Assembly: GCA_030550025.1 (NCBI GenBank)
Contig: JAUQQC010000005.1
Coordinates: forward strand, 62,001 to 126,000
From: Acidobacteriota bacterium
GTDB taxonomy: Bacteria > Acidobacteriota > Blastocatellia > HR10
Length of the DNA stretch: 64,000 nucleotides
Reading direction: 5' to 3'
The translations under genes were made by a program, and so were the position numbers. Under the pieces are notes generated by a model. That model ran no database searches. It was not told the DNA's origin and saw nothing but the letters and a program-made list of their open reading frames with translations. Below, piece after piece: positions 9,119-17,459 of this stretch; position 1 is the first letter of the stretch, and every line of letters starts with the position of its first letter.

Positions 9119-11467
9119 ATGGGAGCCATCTTGATCGTGGATGATGAAGAGAGTATCCGAGAGCTCTTGAAGGAGTTACTGAAGGAATTGCTGGCGACCC
9201 CAGAGGTGAAGGGGTGGGCGGATCTAGGGATCACGCGACTGCTCACGGCTTCGGAAGGAGCGGAAGCCGTGGCCCTGATAGAGCGCGAAGAGCTCGCCCT
9301 GGCGATCGTGGACATTAACCTCCCTGGTCCTGATGGCATGCAGGTGCTGGCGCGGATCAAGGAACGCAGCCCGGAGACGGAGGTCATCATCCTCACCGGA
9401 TACGCCTCTTTGGAAACGGCCATTGAAGCCGTGCGGCGTGGGGCTTACGACTATATCACCAAGCCCTTCGATCACGCGCGGCTGCTCAAAGTGGTGGCGC
9501 GCGCACTCGATCGCTGGCGGCTTCGGAAAGAGAATCAACGACTGCTCCAGACGCTGGAGAAGCGCGTCGCGGAGCTCCACTTGCTCTATGAACTGACGAC
9601 CTCGCTCAATCGCGTGCTCGAACCGCGGCGCTTGCTGATGGTGGTCGCGGAAGGGCTGACCCAGGCGATCTCCTTTGATGTCCTGAGTCTGCTGCTTGTG
9701 GGACCACAGGCCGAGCTGGCCGTGATCCCCCGCCATGCCGTGAGCGAGGTTTTCCTGGATCACGTGAAGCAGCAGGTCCTTGAGGCGGCGCGCCGGATTT
9801 TCCCGGCGCTCTCGGAGGCCTCCGTCGCTTTTCATGTACTCGAGCCGGAGACGCTGCCCGCCCAGGTCCTCGTCGCCGAAGAGCCGCAAGCGTCTCTCGC
9901 GATCCCTCTTGAGGAAGAAGGGGCCGTCATCGGCGTATTCCATCTCAGTCGCGCTCAGGCCGAGGCGTTCACGCCGGATGAAGAAGCCTTCGTGCGCATC
10001 ATCGCCCAGCAGGTGCTGATCGCGTTGAACCGACTGCGCGAGATCGCTGCGGCCGAGCAGGACAAAATCAATGCGATGCTGGAGAGCATGAGCGAGGGCG
10101 TCGTCATGGTCGATGAGATGCGTCAGGTGCGCGTGATTAATCGCGCGGCGAAGGAGGTCCTGGGATTGGCGGGCGACGCGCCCATGGACGCGTTTCTGAA
10201 ACGCTGCGAGGAGCTGGGGCTCTGCGATTTGCTCCAAGATGGACATCAGGAACAACAGAGCCTGGAACGTCGTCTGGAAGGGCCGATCCCTCGAGTCCTG
10301 AAAATCAACGTCAATCGAGTGCGAAGCCACACGGGCGAGCCTTGGGGAACCGTCTTCACCTTTCACGACGTGACGCGGGAGAGGGAGCTGGAGCAGATGA
10401 GACAAGATTTGCTCTCGCAAATCTCTCACGATCTCCGAACGCCCTTATCGCTCATCAAGAATGCGCTCGGTATTGTGCTCGCTCAGAAGGCCGGTGCCCT
10501 GACGCCGGAGCAACTGCGCTTCCTCTCGATCGCGAACAAAAATGCCGACAAGCTGGCTCATCTCCTGGACACCATTTTGGACTTGGATCGCATTCGGAGG
10601 GGGAAGTTGGAGTTGGAGATCGAGTTGTTGGATGTGGAGGGCGCAATTGACGCGGCGCTGGCGACGTTCCAACCGATCGCCGAACAGAAACAGATCACGC
10701 TGCAGAAGCAACTGGCCGAGGAGTTGCCCAAGGTCTACGCCGATGCCGGACGCCTGGAACAAATCCTCAACAATCTCCTCCAGAATGCCATCAAGTTCAC
10801 GGCCGAAGGTGGGCACGTATGGATTCGCGCGACGCCTTACACGGATCCAGCTGATCCCGAGACGGCTTGGGTTCGCATTGACGTCCAAGACACGGGCATC
10901 GGCATCCCCGCCGATGCGCGCGAGCGCATCTTCGAGGGGTACTACCGCGGACCGGCGGCGAAAGAGCAAGGATTGGGGCTCGGACTCGCCATCACGAAGG
11001 CATTGATCGAAGCCCATAAGGGACGAATCTGGGTCGAGAGCACCGTGGGAGAGGGGAGCTGTTTCTCGTTTCTCCTGCCGGCTGAAGTCCGGCGCGTGCG
11101 AAAGCCCATGATCTTGATCGTCGAGGACGAGCCCGATATGGTCGAGACGCTGAGCTTTCACCTACAGAGCGAGGGCTTCGCGTGCGAAGCGGCCCATACG
11201 GGGATGGAGGCGCTACGCAAAGCGAACGAATTAGTTCCGGACGCTATCCTCTTGGACATCATGCTCCCGGATATCAACGGCTATCAGGTTTGCCGGCGCC
11301 TGAAGTCCGAAGAGCGGACGCGCCACATTCCGATCCTCATGCTGACGGCACGCTCGCAGGCGAGCGATCGGTTTTGGGGGATGGAAGCGGGGGCCGAAGC
11401 GTACATCGTGAAGCCGTTTGAGATCGAGGAGGTTACGACGAAGCTTCGGGAGGTGCTCAAGGTGTGA
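9119..11467 (+). CDS. Hybrid sensor histidine kinase / response regulator (REC-GAF-PAS-HisKA-HATPase-REC)
   Basis: REC1 ILIVDDEESIRELL...VDINLPGPDG; GAF; PAS (INAMLESMSEGVVMVDEMRQVRVIN); HisKA SQISHDLRTPL; N/G boxes NNLLQNAIKF, DTGIGIP, GLGLGLAI; REC2 ILIVEDEPDMVET...LLDIMLPDINGY. Confidence 0.95.
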   Translation: MGAILIVDDEESIRELLKELLKELLATPEVKGWADLGITRLLTASEGAEAVALIEREELALAIVDINLPGPDGMQVLARIKERSPETEVIILTGYASLETAIEAVRRGAYDYITKPFDHARLLKVVARALDRWRLRKENQRLLQTLEKRVAELHLLYELTTSLNRVLEPRRLLMVVAEGLTQAISFDVLSLLLVGPQAELAVIPRHAVSEVFLDHVKQQVLEAARRIFPALSEASVAFHVLEPETLPAQVLVAEEPQASLAIPLEEEGAVIGVFHLSRAQAEAFTPDEEAFVRIIAQQVLIALNRLREIAAAEQDKINAMLESMSEGVVMVDEMRQVRVINRAAKEVLGLAGDAPMDAFLKRCEELGLCDLLQDGHQEQQSLERRLEGPIPRVLKINVNRVRSHTGEPWGTVFTFHDVTRERELEQMRQDLLSQISHDLRTPLSLIKNALGIVLAQKAGALTPEQLRFLSIANKNADKLAHLLDTILDLDRIRRGKLELEIELLDVEGAIDAALATFQPIAEQKQITLQKQLAEELPKVYADAGRLEQILNNLLQNAIKFTAEGGHVWIRATPYTDPADPETAWVRIDVQDTGIGIPADARERIFEGYYRGPAAKEQGLGLGLAITKALIEAHKGRIWVESTVGEGSCFSFLLPAEVRRVRKPMILIVEDEPDMVETLSFHLQSEGFACEAAHTGMEALRKANELVPDAILLDIMLPDINGYQVCRRLKSEERTRHIPILMLTARSQASDRFWGMEAGAEAYIVKPFEIEEVTTKLREVLKV

Positions 11468-14400
11468 TCCCCAGCGAATCGCTGCGCATGTGGTTGATCT
11501 GGAGCATCCTAGTGATCGCTGGCGGGATCCTCCTGGCGATCACGACGGTTCTCATCCGGGAATCGTGGCGGCGATGGCGGCAGTGGCGCCTGGCGCGGAT
11601 TCGGCGGCGGTTCCATGCGATGCTCGAGGACATAGACCGCATGGGTGAGATCGCTCTGGCCGAGCTAGCCGAACAGCTCAAGAAGACCTTCGGCCCAAAA
11701 CACCTGGAATGGCTCTTGAACGAGAGCGTGGAGTTGGCCGACGTCTCCCTGCAGGCGAAGTTTCAAGTGCTCTACGAGCATTTGGGCCTTTTGGACCGCT
11801 ATCTTCATGACCTCCGCCATTCGCCCCGCTGGAGCGTTCGCGCGGGCGCGGCGCGACGACTTGGGGAGATCGGCAGCGCGCGAGCCGTTCCGGGACTGCT
11901 TGACGCCATGCGCGATCCCTACGAGGATGAGGACGTCAAGCTCGCGTGCGCCCGTGCCCTGGGGATGATCCGCGATCCGCAAGCGATCCCCTTTCTGATC
12001 GAGGCCTTGCGGGAGCCGGACAGATGGGTCTCGCCGCGAGTGGCCGAAGTGCTCATCCCCTTTGGGTCGCTCGCCGAAGCGCCACTGATCGAGGCGCTTC
12101 GAGACCCGAATTCGGACAATCTACGCACATGGGCCGCGAGCATCCTCGGGGAGATGCGCTCCCGCGTCGCCGTGCCGAATCTCATTCGCGCCTTGTGGGA
12201 TCGCGCGGAATCCGTTCGAGCGGCGGCGGCGCGCGCCCTGGGAGAGATCGCCGACCCTCGCGCGGTGAACGCGCTTTTGGAAGGAACGTTGCGAGACCCT
12301 TCGGCACTTGTTCGGATGGAGGCGGCTGTCGCCTTGGGGAAGATTGGGGATGAGAAGGCCGTGGAAGCCCTGCAACTGGCCCTCGCTGATCCCGACCCAA
12401 TCGTCCGCTTGCACGCCCTCGAAGCGCTGGAGATGATCGGTCCTTCGGCCGGCGAAGTGCTCGAAGGCTCGCTGACCGATGATGACCCCGAGGTGCGGCA
12501 TCGGACAGCCGCCGTGTTGGAACGGCTGGGATACGTCCAGGCGCAACTGGACCGACTCAAGAGCGAGGATGCCGTCGAACGTGCCATGGCGCGGCGGAAA
12601 CTGGCCTTGATCGGGAAAGCGGGACTTCGGGAATCGCTTTTGGCCGGTCTGCAAGATCCCGATTTTCGCGTACGCGCACAAGTCTGTCAGGTGCTCGCCG
12701 AACTGGGAGAGAAATCCCCAGGAATTCTCGAAGCCCTGCATCTGGCCACGAGCGACCGAGAATGGTCCGTCCGCGCGCAAGCGGTCACGGCATTGGGGAA
12801 GCTGCGGGCGAAAGAGGCCTTGCCGCGACTCATCGAGCGCCTGGGGGACGACGAAGCGATCGTACGCGAGGCGGCAGCCGCGGCGATCGCGGAGATGGAG
12901 GCGGCTGATCTGACGGCCTTTCTGCCCCAATTCCTGAACTTGCTTCGTGATCCGAACGCCTGGATTCGCGCGGCAGCGGCTACGATCTTGCAGCGGATTC
13001 CTGATGCTCAAGCGCGGGAGGCACTTCTTGAGGCGCTCAAGGATCCGGTCGAGGACGTGCGCGCGCAAGCCGCTCGTTCGCTTCACGCTTTTCCAGAAGC
13101 GCGCGTCGTTTCGGCTTTGCTCACCGCGTTAGACGATCCGAGTCCCTCGGTCCGCCTTGCCGCAGTATGGAGTCTCAAGACCTTGGGTGCTCAAGAGGCC
13201 ATCAAGCCTCTTATGGGGCTCCTGGACACGACGGATGAGGGCCTTCAAGATGCGGTCGCCGATGCCCTCGCCTACTTGGTTGGGGATGTGCGCGCTCTCC
13301 TCCGGGAGCTTCAAGGTCTCTCTAGCGAAGCGGGACGACGCGGAGCGGTTCGCACGCTCGCCCGACGTCGGGAGAGGGAGGCGGCGGAAGCTTTATGTGC
13401 GTTCCTGCGCGATCCCTCTGCGCGCGTGCGCGAGGCGGCGGCGCGCGCGCTTGGGCGATATCGAGAGCGACGTGTCGTCGAAGCCTTGCTGGCGGCCCTG
13501 AACGATCCTGCCGAGTCCGTCCGCATCGCTGCTCTGGATGCACTCAGCGAGATCAGGGCTACGGAAGCGCTCGATGCCGTCATGAGGGCCACGCGAGATC
13601 CGAGCGATCGCGTCAAGCAACATGCTGCCGTATGCTTGGGCAAATTGGGCGACTCGAACGCTCAAGCCCCACTCGCGGAGTTGCTCAACGCCCCACCCCC
13701 TTCGGTGCAAGCGGCGGCGGCAATCGGCCTCGCTCTCTTGCGCAATACGGCACACGTCCCGGAGATACTCGCGCGGCTCAAGGACCCACAGGTCCAAGCG
13801 GCGGCTCGCGCGTGGCTCGAACGCGAATCGAAGGAGACGATCGCGCGAGTTCGCGCATTCCTCCACATCGAGGCTTTGGATGATCTCGTGCTCCCCGACT
13901 TCGAGCGCATGATCGAACATTATATCCACATCGTCCGACATAGTCAGGACAGCGACGCTCGCTGGCACGCCGTTCAAGGACTCGGTCTGACGGGCGATGC
14001 TCGATCCCTGGAACTTCTTCAAGAGGCACTCGCCCGCGATCCCGACGCGCGCGTGCGCGCCGAAGCGCTTCGCACGCTGGCTCGGGTCGCCCCCCCCACT
14101 GATGTGAGCGCTGCGGCATTTCGGGCCTTGCGCGATCCCGACCTTCACGTCCGAATGGAAGCGGTGAGACTCCTTGGACAGCTTCGAGATCCGAAAGCGA
14201 CGGATCCGCTTCTGGAGCAGCTCGCGATTGCCGAGCCGCTTTATCGAGAGACGATCGCTCACGCGCTCGCGGCCATCTTCCAAAAAGAGCCACAGCCGCT
14301 TGTGACGCTGGCGCTCGCGACGGAGAAGACCCCCGTGCTGCTTGGCCTTCTGCGCGCGCTCGAGCTGCTCGAATCCCCCCGCGCGCTCCCCGTGTTTCGT

Positions 14401-14658
14401 TGGGCGCTGCAACATCCGGATGCCGAGGTGCGCCGCGCGGGCGTATCCGCCTTGGCGAAACTCGAAGGGGCGGAAGCGCGAGCGTTGCTCCTTGCGGCCT
14501 TGAAGGATCCGGATCCCCAGCTTCGGATTCACGCGGCACAGGTCCTCGGGAGCTTGGACGCTCACACGTACCGCAGCGTCCTTCGGACATTGGAGCAGGA
14601 TCCGGTCCCTGAGGTTCGAGAAGCCGTCCACCGTCTGTTAACCGGAAGCCCGCGATGA
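11464..14658 (+). CDS. Membrane-anchored giant HEAT-repeat protein (1064 aa)
   Basis: GTG start overlapping the kinase stop. N-terminal TM helix (LIWSILVIAGGILLAITTVLI), then tandem ~31-aa units of the form DPxxxVRxxAAxALGxIxxxxAvxxLxxAL along most of the length. Confidence 0.93.
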   Translation: MIPSESLRMWLIWSILVIAGGILLAITTVLIRESWRRWRQWRLARIRRRFHAMLEDIDRMGEIALAELAEQLKKTFGPKHLEWLLNESVELADVSLQAKFQVLYEHLGLLDRYLHDLRHSPRWSVRAGAARRLGEIGSARAVPGLLDAMRDPYEDEDVKLACARALGMIRDPQAIPFLIEALREPDRWVSPRVAEVLIPFGSLAEAPLIEALRDPNSDNLRTWAASILGEMRSRVAVPNLIRALWDRAESVRAAAARALGEIADPRAVNALLEGTLRDPSALVRMEAAVALGKIGDEKAVEALQLALADPDPIVRLHALEALEMIGPSAGEVLEGSLTDDDPEVRHRTAAVLERLGYVQAQLDRLKSEDAVERAMARRKLALIGKAGLRESLLAGLQDPDFRVRAQVCQVLAELGEKSPGILEALHLATSDREWSVRAQAVTALGKLRAKEALPRLIERLGDDEAIVREAAAAAIAEMEAADLTAFLPQFLNLLRDPNAWIRAAAATILQRIPDAQAREALLEALKDPVEDVRAQAARSLHAFPEARVVSALLTALDDPSPSVRLAAVWSLKTLGAQEAIKPLMGLLDTTDEGLQDAVADALAYLVGDVRALLRELQGLSSEAGRRGAVRTLARRREREAAEALCAFLRDPSARVREAAARALGRYRERRVVEALLAALNDPAESVRIAALDALSEIRATEALDAVMRATRDPSDRVKQHAAVCLGKLGDSNAQAPLAELLNAPPPSVQAAAAIGLALLRNTAHVPEILARLKDPQVQAAARAWLERESKETIARVRAFLHIEALDDLVLPDFERMIEHYIHIVRHSQDSDARWHAVQGLGLTGDARSLELLQEALARDPDARVRAEALRTLARVAPPTDVSAAAFRALRDPDLHVRMEAVRLLGQLRDPKATDPLLEQLAIAEPLYRETIAHALAAIFQKEPQPLVTLALATEKTPVLLGLLRALELLESPRALPVFRWALQHPDAEVRRAGVSALAKLEGAEARALLLAALKDPDPQLRIHAAQVLGSLDAHTYRSVLRTLEQDPVPEVREAVHRLLTGSPR

Positions 14659-14792
14659 GGACCACTCGTCCTTCCCGGAGCGAATGGTTCACTCTCGTAC
14701 TGCTCAGCGTGGCGCTGGCTGCGTACATCGTCGTGCATTGGCCGCTCACGAAGGCGACGGTGATCGTCGTGCGCTCTCTGCTGGGATGGTGA
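14655..14792 (+). CDS. Small single-pass membrane protein (45 aa), absent from ORF track
   Basis: ATGA overlap with the upstream stop. Translation MRTTRPSRSEWFTLVLLSVALAAYIVVHWPLTKATVIVVRSLLGW with one strong TM segment. Confidence 0.65.
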   Translation: MRTTRPSRSEWFTLVLLSVALAAYIVVHWPLTKATVIVVRSLLGW

Positions 14793-14795
14793 GCG

Positions 14796-17459
14796 ATGAC
14801 GCCGAACGCTTCGGAAACCGGAGGAGGCCATAAGGTGCGGAGAAGCATCTGGGTCGAAGGACATTCGTCGAAAGCGATGTCGGCAACGCGGGGAGCATTC
14901 CTGTGGCCGGCAGATGCGTTCTTTGGGCTCGCCGTGCTCGTCTGGATCGCGCTACTTCACTCGGCGCTCACATCCGCGAGTTGGCCGCTCGCAATGCCAT
15001 GGATCTTGATGGGATTGATCGCTCTCGCGCACGGGCTATGGATCCGCGCGCTACCTCTGGAGATCCCTTATCGAACGCTCGCGACGGCTCTGGTGACTTC
15101 CGCGCAAATGGTCGTCTCGCAGATCGCCCTGGGACTCTTCGGTCGCTTGACGGCGTCGCTGTTGCTTCTGACCAACCTCGCGATCGTGGCCGGGCTCTTG
15201 ATGAGCTATCCCCTCCTGGTGCGGAAGCGTCTGGTGCGCGCGCCCTCTTCCGTCCACGTGCGGCCCTCTCCCATCGGGTATCTCCTTGGCGGGCTCGTGG
15301 CCGTCACCTACGGCTTCATCCTCCATCTGGAGCGAATGGTGCCCCCTCACGATGTGGACTCGCTGAACTACCATCTGCTCGACGTCCTCACGTATGCGCA
15401 AAATCGAAATCTCGATCCCTTCCCCTTCGCGTGGATTCAGCCCTATTTCCCGAAGGTCGGGGAGCTGCTCACGCTCTGGATTTATCTGCTCGGGGGTGAG
15501 AACAAGGCGGCTTTCGTCCATCTGAACACCGTGCAGATCCCCTTCGCCTTCATGGGCGGATGGGCCGTGTGGAGCTTGGCTCACGCGTTCGGACTTCGGC
15601 AAGGAGCCGCGTTCGCCCTGTCGCTCTACGTGCTCACGCCTCTGGTCTTGCTCCAATCGCTGACGACGATGGTGGACGTGATCGCAGCGGCATTCTTTCT
15701 GACGGCCCTCGCCTTCCTGGTTCGACATCTCCAAAATCGGCGGTCGCTCGAGCTGCATCTGTTCGCGCTCGCCTTCGGGCTACTGCTCGGCACCAAGTTC
15801 ACGTTCCTCTATCTCTCGCTCCCCCTGATCGTCGTCTTCCTCTTCGGCGTGGATCGAGGGGAGCTCCCACTCCGGGAGCACGTGCGCCCGTTATGGCCAC
15901 GAGCCGGGACGCTGTTGGTGTGCGTGCTGCTCGGCGGGGGATTCTGGATGATCCGAAATGCGCTCGTCTTCGGGAACCCCGTCTATCCCGTGCGCGTGGC
16001 GATCGGAGCGAAGACGGTTTTCGACGGCCCCATCTCCATGACGCAGCATTCGGAGCTGCACGAGCGGCGATTCGTCCATCGGCGCTGGCAGTGGATTTTC
16101 TATCCGTTCCGCGAAGCCTATGTGGACGATCCGCGATTCCACACGGCTCCGGAGATCCCTGTGCATTACGGCTGGTCGAACGGCTTCGGCCCGCAATTCG
16201 CCATGGGGGGGATCGCTACGCTCTTGATGCTCATTCGGGCGCGACGGCGACGCGACCGATTGCTCTTCTGGACGCTCATGACGTTGCCGCTCAGCATCGT
16301 CCTCTGGTGGGTCCTGAATCCGTATCGCGAACCGCGATACATCTTGGCGATCTGTGGAGTAGCGATCCTCGCGCTCCTGACGCTGCAGAGCGAGCTGACG
16401 CGATCCGGCCGCGCGTTTCTCACCGGGGCCATGGTCGCCGCCGCGTTCTTCTCCGTCTTGGCGACTGGTGGGCATTTGATCGAGCGCGAGGGGGGGAGTT
16501 GCGGGCGCTCCCTTTTGCGCGTCCTCCAAAGCGGTCGGGTCGGTCCGGAAGCCGTCGCGAACTACCCCCTCGTCAAGGAATACGGGCCCGCGATCGAGGG
16601 ACTCATCTGGATCGCCGATCACCTCCGGCATCGCACGATCGCCTACACGGTGCCGGATTTCGCCGCGCTCTTGTACGGATGGGATCATACGAATCGGCTC
16701 GTCCACATCCCGACGTGGGAATTCGCGAAGCTCACGCATCTGCCGCGCGCGACGACGTATGCCGAATGGCGGCGGCTCCTAGCGGAACATCGCGTGGACT
16801 ACATCTTCTTCTATGATCCGCCGACCTACGATGCGCCCTATCCGGTCGCCGAATGGATCCGCGCGCATCCGGAAGACTTCGAGGTCGTACAGTCGTGGGG
16901 ACCGACGGTCACGCTCCTGCGCCCGCGATCTCTCGATTGGGCGAAAGCCTCCACCGCTCCTTCCACCTGGCCAGCCGGAACATCGGTGCGAGCGTTTCCG
17001 CAGCTGAATGATCCGTCGTCCTGGCAGGTGTACCTGGAAGTCCGCGGATGCGAGATCGCGCGCGCATCGGCTGAAGGAGGCATCCGCCTGAGCTGGCGTT
17101 TCACCACGCGCGAGAACGATTACGGTGAGATCCTGGCCGGGATCGAATTCACCGATTGGTCGGCGGCCCGCTGGCTGGACTTCCAGCTCTTCTCATCAGG
17201 GGCTCCCGATCTCCTCTTCGTGTACGTGAAGAATCTCGATCCGAAGCAGTATGCGCGATTTCGGATCTCGTTGCGTGCGCTCTCACCCGGATGGAATCGC
17301 GTGCGCATTGATCTGACTCGACCCGAGCGGAAGACCGAAAGATTCACGCTGGCGGATGTGCGAACCATCCACCTGGTCGTGGACGATGACCCGGATGAGC
17401 GCATCGGGACGGGAGAGATCATCGTGAGAGATTTTCGGCTCGTGAAGGAGGGAGGATGA
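14796..17459 (+). CDS. GT39/PMT-like polytopic glycosyltransferase with C-terminal carbohydrate-binding-like domain
   Basis: Many TM helices, catalytic-loop-like PPHDVDSLNYHL, and a C-terminal ~170-aa soluble domain (WLDFQLFSSGAPDLLFVYVKN...IIVRDFRLV). GTG at 14835 with GGAGGAGG upstream is an alternative start. Confidence 0.75.
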   Translation: MTPNASETGGGHKVRRSIWVEGHSSKAMSATRGAFLWPADAFFGLAVLVWIALLHSALTSASWPLAMPWILMGLIALAHGLWIRALPLEIPYRTLATALVTSAQMVVSQIALGLFGRLTASLLLLTNLAIVAGLLMSYPLLVRKRLVRAPSSVHVRPSPIGYLLGGLVAVTYGFILHLERMVPPHDVDSLNYHLLDVLTYAQNRNLDPFPFAWIQPYFPKVGELLTLWIYLLGGENKAAFVHLNTVQIPFAFMGGWAVWSLAHAFGLRQGAAFALSLYVLTPLVLLQSLTTMVDVIAAAFFLTALAFLVRHLQNRRSLELHLFALAFGLLLGTKFTFLYLSLPLIVVFLFGVDRGELPLREHVRPLWPRAGTLLVCVLLGGGFWMIRNALVFGNPVYPVRVAIGAKTVFDGPISMTQHSELHERRFVHRRWQWIFYPFREAYVDDPRFHTAPEIPVHYGWSNGFGPQFAMGGIATLLMLIRARRRRDRLLFWTLMTLPLSIVLWWVLNPYREPRYILAICGVAILALLTLQSELTRSGRAFLTGAMVAAAFFSVLATGGHLIEREGGSCGRSLLRVLQSGRVGPEAVANYPLVKEYGPAIEGLIWIADHLRHRTIAYTVPDFAALLYGWDHTNRLVHIPTWEFAKLTHLPRATTYAEWRRLLAEHRVDYIFFYDPPTYDAPYPVAEWIRAHPEDFEVVQSWGPTVTLLRPRSLDWAKASTAPSTWPAGTSVRAFPQLNDPSSWQVYLEVRGCEIARASAEGGIRLSWRFTTRENDYGEILAGIEFTDWSAARWLDFQLFSSGAPDLLFVYVKNLDPKQYARFRISLRALSPGWNRVRIDLTRPERKTERFTLADVRTIHLVVDDDPDERIGTGEIIVRDFRLVKEGG

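Noticed and set aside
13393-14631. 412-aa minus ORF opposite the HEAT gene
   Set aside because: Antisense shadow of HEAT repeats with no domain signature; the repeats keep the opposite frame open.
11464-14658. HEAT tandem repeats as a DNA-level satellite/CRISPR-like array
   Set aside because: Repetition is at protein level (~31-aa helical units) with diverged nucleotides; no identical direct repeats with spacers.
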